From assembly GCF_018449675.1 (NCBI RefSeq), contig NZ_JAAVUZ010000004.1, positions 62,001-126,000 of the forward strand: 64,000 nucleotides of DNA. The letters run 5' to 3'. The DNA is from Glaciihabitans sp. dw_435 (GTDB lineage Bacteria; Actinomycetota; Actinomycetes; Actinomycetales; Microbacteriaceae). Below are positions 49,098 to 57,617 of this stretch, piece after piece; the first letter of the stretch is position 1; every line of letters starts with the position of its first letter. Both the position numbers and the translations under genes were made by a program. A model generated the notes under the pieces. The model saw only the letters and a list, made by a program, of their open reading frames with translations, had not been told where the DNA came from and ran no database searches.

Positions 49098-50477
49098 ATG
49101 CTCTCCACGTCCCCACCCGCGCACACCCCGACGCCGTCGTCCATCTTCGGGCGTCAGCTGCTGCCGGTCACGATCGGCATCATCGCGTTGGTGTTCCTTG
49201 CGGCGTTTGAGGCGCTCGCGGTGACGACGGTGATGCCCACCATCAGCGCCGCCCTCAACGGGCAATCCCTCTACGCCGTGGCATTCGCCGGTCCCCTCGC
49301 CATCGGCGTCGTTGGAATGGTCGCCGCGGGCAACTGGTCGGACCGCTCGGGACCCGTGCGCGTGGTCCTCACCGCCGGTGCGCTCTTCATCGTCGGCCTG
49401 GTCATCGCCGGAACCGCGACAAGCATGCAGATCCTCGTCGTCGGACGCCTGATCCACGGCCTCGGCGGGGGAGCCGTCAGCGTCGCGCTCTACGTCGTGG
49501 TCGCCCGCATCTACCCGCAACAACTGCACCCGAGGATCTTCGCCGCGTTCTCGGCCGCGTGGCTGGTGCCTGCCCTTGTTGGTCCATTCATCGCCGGTGT
49601 CGTCGCCCAGTACTTCGGCTGGCACTGGGTCTTTCTCGGCGTCGCTGCGCTCGTTCCCGTCGCCGTCATCCTGCTGGCGCCGGCGCTGCGCACGATAGCA
49701 AGCGGCGAGCAGCCAGGTCGCCCCGTCGTGCCCTGGCAGCTCTCCCGCACGGCGTGGTCACTGGCGGCCGCCGCCGCTGTCCTCGCCGCCTCTATGTCGG
49801 CTCAGCTGACCGGGGCGCTCATGTGGGTGTGCGTCGTGGGGTCGTTCGTGATCGCCGCCGTTGCCGTGCGACCGCTTCTTCCGGCGGGCACCCTCACCGC
49901 CCGGCCGGGTCTGCCGGTGGTGATCGCCGTTCGCGGACTCATCTCGGGCGCCTACATGTCGGCGGAGGTGTATCTGCCCTACCTCCTCACCGGTCACTTC
50001 GGGCTGTCCCCATCCCTCGCGGGACTGGCACTTACCACCTCCGGCGTGACCTGGGCGGCGGCGTCCTGGGCGCAGGGCAAGTACCCGCATCTCCTGTCCG
50101 ACCGTGGGAGCATGCGGCTGGGGTCCTCCCTCGTCGTGCTGGCGATCGTCGCGTCTGCGCTGACCTCGCTCTGGGATTTGTCGCCGTTGGTGTCGATTCT
50201 CGGCTGGGCGCTGGCCGGCGGCGGCATGGGCATGCTGGCGCCCCGCCAGAGCGGCCGCGTGCTTCGCCTCTCGTCCCCGGAAGCCCAGGGCTTCACGTCA
50301 TCGGCCCTCCTCATCGCCGACTCCATCGGGGCCGCTCTCGCTCTCGCGGCCACGGGCGCCGTCTTTGCGGTACTGACCTCCGCCGGCGGCACCGTCGCCT
50401 ATACGGGATCCTTCATCCTCTCCGCGCTGCTCGGTGTGAGTGCGTTTCTCGTGGCGGGTCGGGTTCACGACCGCTAG
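49098..50477 (+). CDS. MFS drug-type transporter
   Basis: A 459-residue membrane protein with 14 or so transmembrane helices of the DHA2-like group. Motif A-like GNWSDRSGPVRVVL lies in loop 2-3, and VVGRLIHGLGGGAVSVALYVV is typical of helix 4. It may export toxic compounds. ATG 49098 is preferred, with GAGAGGGA just upstream; an in-frame GTG at 49086 is the alternative. Monocistronic. Confidence 0.9.
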   Translation: MLSTSPPAHTPTPSSIFGRQLLPVTIGIIALVFLAAFEALAVTTVMPTISAALNGQSLYAVAFAGPLAIGVVGMVAAGNWSDRSGPVRVVLTAGALFIVGLVIAGTATSMQILVVGRLIHGLGGGAVSVALYVVVARIYPQQLHPRIFAAFSAAWLVPALVGPFIAGVVAQYFGWHWVFLGVAALVPVAVILLAPALRTIASGEQPGRPVVPWQLSRTAWSLAAAAAVLAASMSAQLTGALMWVCVVGSFVIAAVAVRPLLPAGTLTARPGLPVVIAVRGLISGAYMSAEVYLPYLLTGHFGLSPSLAGLALTTSGVTWAAASWAQGKYPHLLSDRGSMRLGSSLVVLAIVASALTSLWDLSPLVSILGWALAGGGMGMLAPRQSGRVLRLSSPEAQGFTSSALLIADSIGAALALAATGAVFAVLTSAGGTVAYTGSFILSALLGVSAFLVAGRVHDR

Positions 50478-50516
50478 CGCCGAAGCTCCCGCCCGGGGCA
50501 TCCGCTGTCCCGCGCG

Positions 50517-52175
50517 TCACCCACCGAGGGCCGCCGCCGATCGTCCCGCTGTGCGTCCGGTGAAGAGGCATCCGCCCAGGAAGGTGCCTTCGAGCGCGCG
50601 ATAGCCGTGGATGCCTCCGCCGCCGAAGCCGCTCGCCTCACCCACGGCGTACAGGCCCGGGATGGGCTCGCCATCGGCGCCGAGCGCGCGCGCAGCGAGA
50701 TCGGTCTCGATGCCTCCGAGGCTCTTGCGGGTGAGCACGTGCAGCTTGACCGCTATCAGCGGGCCGGCCGCCGGGTCGAGGAACCGGTGCGGAGTGGCTA
50801 CGCGGATGATCTTGTCGCCGAGGTACGTGCGCGCCTGACGCACGGCGGTGATCTGTGCGTCCTTGGAGAACGAGTTCGCAATCTCCCTGTCGTGCGCTTC
50901 GATCTCGGTGCGCACGCGGGCGGTGTCGATGGTGACCTCGGGGGAGAGCCCCTGCATGCCGGCGAACAGCTCGTCGAGGGTATCGGCGACGACAAAATCG
51001 GCACCGCGGTCTTTGAAGGCCTCGACCGGACCAGGAGCGCCCGCGCGAACCCGGGCGGCCAGCAGGCGCAGGTCCCTGCCGGTGAGGTCCGGGTTCTGCT
51101 CGCTGCCGGACAGCGCGAACTCCTTCTCGATGATCTTCTGGGTGAGGATGAACCAGCTGTGGTCATACCCGGTGTGCCGCAGATGCTCGAGGGTGCCGAG
51201 GGTGTCGAACCCCGGGAACAGGGGTGCGGGGAGGCGCGCACCCGTTGCATCCAGCCACAGGCTCGACGGCCCGGGCAGAATGCGGATGCCGTGCCTCGCC
51301 CACACGGGGTCGTAATTGGTGATGCCCTCCACGTAGTGCCACATGCGGTCCTGATTGATGAGCCGGGCGCCGGCGGCCTCCGCGATGGCGAGCATGCGCC
51401 CGTCGACGTGTGCGGGGACCCCACTGAGCATGTGGGCTGGCGGAGTTCCGAGACGCTCGGGCCACACCGAGCGCACCAGGTCGTGGTTGCCCCCGATGCC
51501 GCCGCTCGCCATGATCACCGCCGCGCCACGCAGCTCGAAGTCGCCGGCGACATCCCTGTTGCTTGGGGCGCCGCGCTCCGCGTCATCCGGAGCCAGGATG
51601 GCGCCGCGCACACCCACGACGGTGCCACCCTCGGTGACGAGCTCGTCGACGCGGTGGCGGAACCGGAGGTCCACGAGTCCAGTGGCGACGCCCTCGAGTA
51701 CCCGCTCGATGAAGGGCCCCACTACGCCGGGCCCGGTGCCCCACACAATGTGGAATCGCGGCACGGAGTTACCGTGCCCCGTTGCTGTCGATCCGCCGCG
51801 CTCCGCCCACCCCACGATGGGAAAGAATTTCACCCCGCGGTCGCGCAGCCACTGGCGCTTCTCACCGGCGGCAAATTGCAGGTACGCCTCGGCCCAGCGA
51901 CGCGGCCATTCGTCGTCGTCCCGGTCAAATCCGGCGCTCCCGAACCAGTCCTGGCGGGCCAGTTCGATGCTGTCCCGCACGCCAAGTCGGCGCTGTTCCG
52001 CTGAGTCAACGAGAAAGATTCCCCCGAACGACCACCACGCCTGTCCGCCGAGGCCGGATTCCGGTTCCTGTTCGAGGATGACGACGGGTTTGCCCGCGTC
52101 AATGATCTCCGCGGCGGCAACGAGGCCCGCGAGACCGGAACCGATGATGACGGTGGGTGCAGTGGTGGGTGACAT
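50517..52175 (-). CDS. FAD-binding dehydrogenase, 3-ketosteroid-dehydrogenase-like
   Basis: A 552-residue flavoprotein. The N-terminal VIIGSGLAGLVAAAEIIDAGK binds FAD, followed by LEQEPESGLGGQAWWSFGG. A C-terminal GLYAVGEASGFGGGGIHGYRALEGTFLGGCLFTG (split: two parts of the second FAD motif) completes the site. It resembles the putative FAD-binding dehydrogenases (COG3573) related to fumarate reductase and KstD. Substrate unknown. ATG 52175. Confidence 0.9.
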   Translation of the reverse strand: MSPTTAPTVIIGSGLAGLVAAAEIIDAGKPVVILEQEPESGLGGQAWWSFGGIFLVDSAEQRRLGVRDSIELARQDWFGSAGFDRDDDEWPRRWAEAYLQFAAGEKRQWLRDRGVKFFPIVGWAERGGSTATGHGNSVPRFHIVWGTGPGVVGPFIERVLEGVATGLVDLRFRHRVDELVTEGGTVVGVRGAILAPDDAERGAPSNRDVAGDFELRGAAVIMASGGIGGNHDLVRSVWPERLGTPPAHMLSGVPAHVDGRMLAIAEAAGARLINQDRMWHYVEGITNYDPVWARHGIRILPGPSSLWLDATGARLPAPLFPGFDTLGTLEHLRHTGYDHSWFILTQKIIEKEFALSGSEQNPDLTGRDLRLLAARVRAGAPGPVEAFKDRGADFVVADTLDELFAGMQGLSPEVTIDTARVRTEIEAHDREIANSFSKDAQITAVRQARTYLGDKIIRVATPHRFLDPAAGPLIAVKLHVLTRKSLGGIETDLAARALGADGEPIPGLYAVGEASGFGGGGIHGYRALEGTFLGGCLFTGRTAGRSAAALGG

Positions 52176-52288
52176 CCGGACTCCCTTGTCCTTCGTGACG
52201 ACTGCTCAGAGAATAACCGAGCGGATGCCACGGAGAGAAGGGCGACCGGAAGCGGAGGACTCGGCGCGGCTGGACGGATGCGCCGCCG
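52176..52288. other. Intergenic region
   Basis: 113 nt between two minus-strand genes; holds the promoter for the FAD dehydrogenase. Nothing distinctive. Confidence 0.35.
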
Positions 52289-52690
52289 TCAGCTCGCTAC
52301 GGCCGCGCGCGAGCCTGAGGATCCGGTGACGATGTCGGCCGCGTTGTCGGCGATCCACTCCATGAGCGGGAGGAGGCGCTCGACGACGTCGTGCCCCCGA
52401 TCGGTGAGGGAGTAATCGACCCGCGGTGGGATGGACGGCTGTGCCTCGCGGTTGATGAAACCATCCGCTTCCAGCGTCTTAAGCGTCTGGGCCAGCATCT
52501 TCTCGCTGATGCCCTCCACAACGCGCCGCAGCTCTCCCCAGCGGAGCGTCTCTTCCGACAGTGCGACGAGCACGAGCACGCCCCACTTGCTGGTCACGTG
52601 GTCGAGCACGGTGCGGGAGGGACACTGCGATGGCAATATTCCGTCGGTGAACCCGAAACCCTGGCGCTGTGTCACGTAACTAACCTTCAT
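52289..52690 (-). CDS. HxlR-family redox-type regulator (QorR-like)
   Basis: A 133-residue winged-helix regulator. C23 in SQCPSRTVLDHVTSKWGVLVL occupies the position of the conserved redox-sensing cysteine of the HxlR/DUF24 family. The recognition helix lies in VVEGISEKMLAQTLKTLEADG and the wing near PRVDYSLTDRGHD. It diverges from an NmrA-like oxidoreductase, the same arrangement as ytfH-ytfG (qorB). It likely represses that gene until C23 is oxidised by quinones. Confidence 0.92.
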   Translation of the reverse strand: MKVSYVTQRQGFGFTDGILPSQCPSRTVLDHVTSKWGVLVLVALSEETLRWGELRRVVEGISEKMLAQTLKTLEADGFINREAQPSIPPRVDYSLTDRGHDVVERLLPLMEWIADNAADIVTGSSGSRAAVAS

Positions 52691-52718
52691 GTGGGTACCT
52701 TACCTAAAAGTGGGTACT
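52691..52718. promoter_or_regulatory. Direct repeat between the HxlR regulator and the oxidoreductase
   Basis: GTGGGTAC occurs at 52691 and again at 52710 (19 nt apart), immediately before the regulator start codon. The HxlR family binds paired half-sites in divergent promoters, so this is the best operator candidate. Confidence 0.45.
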
Positions 52719-52786
52719 GCGTGATGGGAAGTTACGCGGCGCGGGCCCGGTTACAGCTGGAGTACATCCACGAAAGGAACATCTCC

Positions 52787-53641
52787 ATGTCTATTGTCGT
52801 CACCGGTGCCACCGGCCACCTCGGTCGCCTCATCGTCGAAGGTCTGCTGCGCGATGGCGTTGCCCCGTCGGACATCGTCGCCGGAGGCCGCAACCTCGCG
52901 AAGCTGAGCGATCTGGCCGAGCGCGGCGTGCGCGTCGCGACCATCGACTACTCCGACCCCGCGACCCTCGACGCCGCATTCGCGGGCGCCGAGAAAGTAG
53001 CCCTGGTCTCCAGCAGCGAGGTGGGCCAGCGTTTCCCGCAGCACACCGCCGTCATCGATGCTGCCGCGGCAGCCGGAGTTTCCCAGCTCGTGTACACGAG
53101 CGCACCCGCCGCCGACACGAGCGCGCTGATTCTCGCCCCCGACCACAAGGCGACCGAGCAGTACCTGCGGGCGTCCGGTGTTCCCTTCACCATCCTGCGC
53201 AACGGGTGGTACACCGAAAACTACGTGGGCACCGTGCAGCAGGCTGCCCAGACCGGAACCATCGTCGCCAGCGTCGGCGAGGGCAGGGTCGCCAGCGCCG
53301 CCCGTGCGGACTACGCGGATGCCGTTGCCGCGGTCCTCACGACCGACGGACAGATCGGCAAGACCTACGAGCTCTCCGGAGACACTGCCTGGGACTTCAC
53401 CGAACTCGCCTCCACCGCCGCCGAGCTGCTCGGTCGTGACGTCGCCTTCGTGTCCGTGAGCACCGACGACCACGTCGCCGGAATGATCGGCGCGGGACTC
53501 GACGAGGGCACGGCCGGTTTTGTCGCCGGGCTCGACACGAACATCCGCGACGGCCTCCTGGCTGTCACCACCGGCGAGCTGCGCGAGCTCATCGGCCGCC
53601 CGACGACCTCCCTCAAGGACGGCCTCGCCGCCGCGCTGTAG
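52787..53641 (+). CDS. NAD(P)H-binding quinone oxidoreductase, QorB/NmrA-like
   Basis: A 284-residue atypical short-chain dehydrogenase fold. The N-terminal SIVVTGATGHLGRLIVEGLL carries the GATGxxG nucleotide motif; YTSAPAADTSALILAPDHKATE and the ILRNGWYTEN stretch match QorB/YtfG, which reduces quinones with NADPH. ATG 52787 follows GAAAGGAA. Longer upstream reading frame is a shadow of the regulator. Controlled, presumably, by the adjacent HxlR protein. Confidence 0.92.
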   Translation: MSIVVTGATGHLGRLIVEGLLRDGVAPSDIVAGGRNLAKLSDLAERGVRVATIDYSDPATLDAAFAGAEKVALVSSSEVGQRFPQHTAVIDAAAAAGVSQLVYTSAPAADTSALILAPDHKATEQYLRASGVPFTILRNGWYTENYVGTVQQAAQTGTIVASVGEGRVASAARADYADAVAAVLTTDGQIGKTYELSGDTAWDFTELASTAAELLGRDVAFVSVSTDDHVAGMIGAGLDEGTAGFVAGLDTNIRDGLLAVTTGELRELIGRPTTSLKDGLAAAL

Positions 53642-53708
53642 TAGCCGACGGCCGCGCCGCACGGAAGGCACTTGAGCCCAGGTGCCCGAGGGTGTCTGAT
53701 GGAGCGTT

Positions 53709-54104
53709 ATGACGCTGAAAATCAATCACATCACGTTCGACGCGGCCGATCCCTACGGTCAGGCGCAGTTCTGGGCAGCCGCCAGCGGCTTCGCCGAGGA
53801 CCCGGATGACCCGAATCTCCCCGACAACGACGAGACCGCGCTGACCTCTCCCGATGGCGTCACTACGCTGCTGTTCATTCGCGTGCCCGAGGGCAAGTCC
53901 GTGAAGAACCGGGTGCACCTGGACGTCGCCCCGGTGGAAGGCACCCGTGACGCGGAAGTGGAGCGGCTGTACGAACTCGGTGCCACCATGATGGATGACC
54001 GGCGGCTGCCGGACGGTCGCGGGTGGGTCGTCATGCAGGATCCGGAGGGAAACGAGTTCTGCGTTGAGCGCGGCGAGATGGAACGGGCAGGCATTCAGGT
54101 CTAG
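53709..54104 (+). CDS. VOC-family (glyoxalase-like) protein
   Basis: A 131-residue protein with two beta-alpha-beta-beta-beta modules: INHITFDAADPYGQAQFWAA (first) and RVHLDVAPVEGTRDAEVERL (second), ending WVVMQDPEGNEFCVER. Glyoxalase/bleomycin-resistance fold; candidate metal ligands are H7 and a late Glu. Substrate unknown. ATG 53709. Convergent with the globin gene. Confidence 0.9.
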   Translation: MTLKINHITFDAADPYGQAQFWAAASGFAEDPDDPNLPDNDETALTSPDGVTTLLFIRVPEGKSVKNRVHLDVAPVEGTRDAEVERLYELGATMMDDRRLPDGRGWVVMQDPEGNEFCVERGEMERAGIQV

Positions 54105-54119
54105 CCCCAGCGGTACCCG

Positions 54120-54551
54120 CTACTCGTCGAAGGTGTTCACCATCGCGTGCGCGGCGCGGTCAAGGTACGCCCACATCGTGGCGTCGTGCAGCGGCGACAG
54201 TTTCAGCTCGTCGAGGGCGGCGCGCATGTGCAGCAGCCATCTGTCGCGGGCGTCCGGGTTGACCTTGAACGGCATGTGCCGCTGACGCAGCCGTGGATGG
54301 CCGCGTTCCTCGCTGTAGGTTCCGGGGCCGCCCCAGTACTGCTCAAGAAACCCGGTGAGGCGCTGGATGGCACCCTCGAGGTCTTCCGCCGGGTACATCG
54401 GCAGCAGCACGGGATCACTCTTGATGCCCTCGTAGAAGGAGCGAACGAGTCGCTCAAACGTGGGGCGACCGCCCACCTGCTCCCAGAAATTGCCCTGCAC
54501 TGATTCGCCGCTCTGGCTCATGCGGAGTGTGACGGGGTTCGGCTCGCTCAT
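54120..54551 (-). CDS. glbO: Group II truncated haemoglobin
   Basis: A 143-residue globin of 2-on-2 fold. FWEQVGGRPTFERLVRSFYEGI begins the haem domain; YPAEDLEGAIQRLTGFLEQYWGGPGTY has the group II W-G-G-P signature; RHMPF holds the proximal histidine. It binds oxygen or nitric oxide and may serve in NO detoxification. The start overlaps the MscS gene end by 4 nt, so it is coupled to that gene. Confidence 0.94.
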   Translation of the reverse strand: MSEPNPVTLRMSQSGESVQGNFWEQVGGRPTFERLVRSFYEGIKSDPVLLPMYPAEDLEGAIQRLTGFLEQYWGGPGTYSEERGHPRLRQRHMPFKVNPDARDRWLLHMRAALDELKLSPLHDATMWAYLDRAAHAMVNTFDE

Positions 54552-55594
54552 TGGTCGGTGCCTTTCGGTGCCCGGGGAGCGCGCGGGGCGCGGGGCGCCC
54601 GCGGCGACTTCGGATCTTCTGTCGTGACGGTGGGGTTGGGGCGCGTCCGTGGCGGCCGGGCGCCCTTGATGCTGTCCGCGCCGTCAAACCCGGCGAGAAC
54701 GACGGCGGACAGCGACGGCAGCTTGATGTCCATCTCGTCCAGGGCGGTCTTCAGCGCCGCCCGCAGGACACGCGCAACGTCGTCCTTCGTGCCGGGACGC
54801 GTCTTCACCACGAGCCGGATGACCACGTTCGAATCGGAGATCGACTCGATGCCCCAGACCTCCGGGCGCTCGAGGATTCGCGAGCGCCACTTCGTATTGG
54901 TGGCAAGGTCCATCGCCGTGGAGAGCATCCGCTCCTGCACCGCGACAACGTCGGCGTCGTACGGTACGGCGAGATCGATGATCACGCGCGACCACCCCTG
55001 CGACATGTTGCCGACCCGCAGGATTTCGCCGTTGCGGACGAACCACACGGTGCCGTTGACGTCCCGGATCTGCGTGATCCGGATGCCCACGGCCTCGACA
55101 ACTCCCGTTGCCGGCCCGAGGTCGACAACATCACCGACGCCCAGCTGGTCCTCCGCCACCATGAACAGGCCGTTGAGAACGTCCTTGACGATGTTCTGGG
55201 CGCCGAAACCGAGCCCGGCCCCGAGGGCCGCGGTCACGAGGGCGAACGAGCTGGTGATGCCCGAGTCGATAGTGGTGACGATCGACAGGGTAGCGACGAT
55301 GACGATCACGGACGTGACGATGTTGTTGAGAACGCTGCCGAGAGTTCGGGTGCGCTGCACGGTGCGCACGGCGTTCATGGGGGACGAGGTCAGCAGCGCC
55401 TGCGTGTCATCAATGCTCTGACGCTTCTTCACTCCGTTCACCACGCGGGAGACGACCCGGTCGATCACGAATCGCAGAACCCATCGAATCGCGATGGCGA
55501 TGAGGACGGTGCCGATGATCTTGATCGGCTTTCCCCAGATGTTCATGAACGCGGTGAAGCCCGCCCAGAAGTGCGCCCAGTCTGTTGCAGTCAT
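54548..55594 (-). CDS. Mechanosensitive channel, MscS family
   Basis: A 348-residue channel protein. Three N-terminal helices (about 20-150) include pore helix TM3, rich in Gly and Ala (TAALGAGLGFGAQNIVKDVLNG). Then come the beta domain (DVVDLGPATGVVEAVGIRITQIRD, split) and the alpha/beta domain. The C-terminal tail (about 305-348) is Pro/Arg-rich with repeated PRA units. It releases solutes on osmotic downshock. It overlaps the globin gene by 4 nt. Confidence 0.92.
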   Translation of the reverse strand: MTATDWAHFWAGFTAFMNIWGKPIKIIGTVLIAIAIRWVLRFVIDRVVSRVVNGVKKRQSIDDTQALLTSSPMNAVRTVQRTRTLGSVLNNIVTSVIVIVATLSIVTTIDSGITSSFALVTAALGAGLGFGAQNIVKDVLNGLFMVAEDQLGVGDVVDLGPATGVVEAVGIRITQIRDVNGTVWFVRNGEILRVGNMSQGWSRVIIDLAVPYDADVVAVQERMLSTAMDLATNTKWRSRILERPEVWGIESISDSNVVIRLVVKTRPGTKDDVARVLRAALKTALDEMDIKLPSLSAVVLAGFDGADSIKGARPPRTRPNPTVTTEDPKSPRAPRAPRAPRAPKGTDQ

Positions 55595-55658
55595 ATTCGC
55601 ACCAGTCTATTCGGGCACCTCTGAGCGGGCTCAGAACGGCCTCCGCAAGGGGCGGGCG

Positions 55659-56495
55659 TTACACGTCCCTGCGCTTGAGGAGCACGCTCGCCAGAACGAG
55701 CAAGACCACGACCCAGCCAACCAGGACGAGCCCACCCTGCCAGTTGCCGAGGCTCACGATGCCATCGGTCACCGAGTTGGGGGCGCCGTAGGAGAACATC
55801 TTCCGGCCCGCCTGATCGGGCAGGAAGAAGGCAACGTTCTGGAGCCACTTCGCATCGATGAGGACACCAATGAGCTGGATCACGCCGGGCAGCACGAGGA
55901 CGAGCCCGAGCGCTGCCGCGATACCGCCGGCGCTGTTGCGGATGATCGCCCCGATGGCCAGCGCCATCACTCCCAGAAGCGCCAGGTACGTGGCGCCGCC
56001 GACCAACGCGAGCCAGTAATCTCCGTCGCCGAGGTCCGGATAGACCCCCGACGGTGCGAGCAGTGCGGCGGCGAGGAGCGAGGTGACGAGGATCGACACG
56101 GCGGCGACCACGAAGGTCACGACACCGAAGACGATCACCTTGGCGTAGAGGGCGGGGAGACGGCGGGGGACCGCGGTGAGGGTCGACCGGATCATCCCCG
56201 TTCCATATTCGCCGGAGATGACCAGTACCCCGAGCACGCAGGCGACGAGCTGGCTGAAGCTAATCGCCGCCGTGGACGCCTGCAGCACGATGTTCTGCTG
56301 GACCGCCTGCGGGGCGCCTTCCTCTCCGGTGTTGAGCGCCACGAGAACGCCGACGGCAAGGGTGAGGAAGGCGAGGATCTGGAAGCACCAGACGGTGGAG
56401 CGCAGGGTGCGCAACTTGATCCATTCGGAGCGCAGAACGCCGCCGAAGGTCAGGGTGGACAGCGTGGCCGAGTCGCGGGCGGTAACGGTGGTCAT
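55659..56495 (-). CDS. ABC transporter permease (ABC-2 type)
   Basis: A 278-residue membrane protein with six transmembrane helices. The start LTFGGVLRSEWIKLRTLRST is typical of ABC-2 permeases of antibiotic or lantibiotic export/resistance systems, and VLVISGEYGTGMIRSTLTAVPRR is another family block. It partners with the ATPase at 56492 (4-nt overlap). Substrate unknown. ATG 56495. Confidence 0.92.
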   Translation of the reverse strand: MTTVTARDSATLSTLTFGGVLRSEWIKLRTLRSTVWCFQILAFLTLAVGVLVALNTGEEGAPQAVQQNIVLQASTAAISFSQLVACVLGVLVISGEYGTGMIRSTLTAVPRRLPALYAKVIVFGVVTFVVAAVSILVTSLLAAALLAPSGVYPDLGDGDYWLALVGGATYLALLGVMALAIGAIIRNSAGGIAAALGLVLVLPGVIQLIGVLIDAKWLQNVAFFLPDQAGRKMFSYGAPNSVTDGIVSLGNWQGGLVLVGWVVVLLVLASVLLKRRDV

Positions 56496-57454
56496 CGGAC
56501 GTCCTCCGTCGGAGTGGAAGGGGTGGGCGAAGCGGATGCCCCGGCGGGGGTACCGCCGGCGTGGTACTCCACCACGTCCTGGGTCAGGGAGAGGTAGGCG
56601 TCCTCGAGGGAACCAACGGCGGGGGTGAGCTCGTGCAGCACGATGCCGGAACGAGCGGCGAGTTCGCCGATCTGCGGCGCCGTGAGGCCGTTGACCTCGA
56701 GCAGCGACGGTTCCGCGCTGGTGACTGTCACGGCGTCGGTGCGCATGAGCTCGGTCAGTCGGGACGCGTCGGGAGTGCGGACGCGCACCGACGTACCGGT
56801 GGCCAGGGCGATGATGTCGGCGACGGGGGAGTCGGCGATCACCTTGCCCTTGCCGAGAACGATGATGTGGTCGGCGGTCTGGGCCATCTCGCTCATGAGA
56901 TGGGAGGAGAGAAAGACGGTGCGGCCCTCGGACGCGAGGTGACGGGCCAGCTGGCGCACCCAGATGACACCTTCCGGGTCGAGACCGTTGACGGGTTCGT
57001 CGAGGATGAGGGTGGCGGGGTCGCCGAGCAGCGCGGTGGCGATGCCGAGGCGCTGGCCCATTCCCAGCGAGAAGCCACCGACGCGCTTGCGGGCGACGCT
57101 GTCGAGGCCGGTGAGGGCGATGACCTCGTCCACGCGGGAACGCTTGATGTTGTGGGTAGCCCCGATGGCGAGCAGGTGTCCGAGCGCACTGCGGCCCGTG
57201 TGGACGGCCTTCGCGTCGAGCAGCACCCCGACCTCGCGCAGGGGAGAGCGGTGCTCGGCGTATGGCTTGCCGTTGACGGTGACGCTGCCGGCCGTGGGAC
57301 GGTCGAGCCCCACGATCATGCGCATGGTGGTGGACTTGCCGGCCCCGTTGGGACCGAGGAATCCGGTCACCATGCCGGGTTTGACCGAGAAGGTGATTCC
57401 GTCGACGGCGGTCTTGGCGCCGTAGCGCTTGGTGAGACCCTGGGCTTCAATCAT
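56492..57454 (-). CDS. ABC transporter ATP-binding protein
   Basis: A 320-residue ATPase. Walker A GPNGAGKST (about 34-42), signature FSLGMGQRLGIA, Walker B ATLILDEPVNGLD, and H-loop SSHLMSEM. The C-terminal extension (about 215-320) is common in the CcmA/BcrA (drug or lantibiotic) group. The stop overlaps the permease start by 4 nt. ATG 57454. It may be controlled through the palindrome-rich upstream region. Confidence 0.94.
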   Translation of the reverse strand: MIEAQGLTKRYGAKTAVDGITFSVKPGMVTGFLGPNGAGKSTTMRMIVGLDRPTAGSVTVNGKPYAEHRSPLREVGVLLDAKAVHTGRSALGHLLAIGATHNIKRSRVDEVIALTGLDSVARKRVGGFSLGMGQRLGIATALLGDPATLILDEPVNGLDPEGVIWVRQLARHLASEGRTVFLSSHLMSEMAQTADHIIVLGKGKVIADSPVADIIALATGTSVRVRTPDASRLTELMRTDAVTVTSAEPSLLEVNGLTAPQIGELAARSGIVLHELTPAVGSLEDAYLSLTQDVVEYHAGGTPAGASASPTPSTPTEDVR

Positions 57455-57532
57455 GAAAGATTCCTCATGCGCCCGAGCCTAGGGGGAGCGATATTGCCGT
57501 GTCACGGTGTGGAACGACGTGACTCGTTATTG

Positions 57533-57546
57533 GGGGGTTAACCCCC
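57533..57546. promoter_or_regulatory. Perfect 14-bp palindrome
   Basis: GGGGGTTAACCCCC lies about 80 nt before the ABC-exporter start and 3 nt from the pepN terminator hairpin. It could be an operator for the exporter, or part of the terminator. Confidence 0.4.
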
Positions 57547-57548
57547 AC

Positions 57549-57579
57549 CGGGGATGTCCGCGAGTGCGGGACATCCCCG
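57549..57579. terminator. Hairpin after pepN
   Basis: CGGGGATGTCC pairs with GGACATCCCCG over a 9-base loop, about 38 nt past the pepN stop. No T run. Confidence 0.6.
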
Positions 57580-57617
57580 ATGGAGGTGATCCGTGGTGCT
57601 GTGGTACCGGTGTGTCG

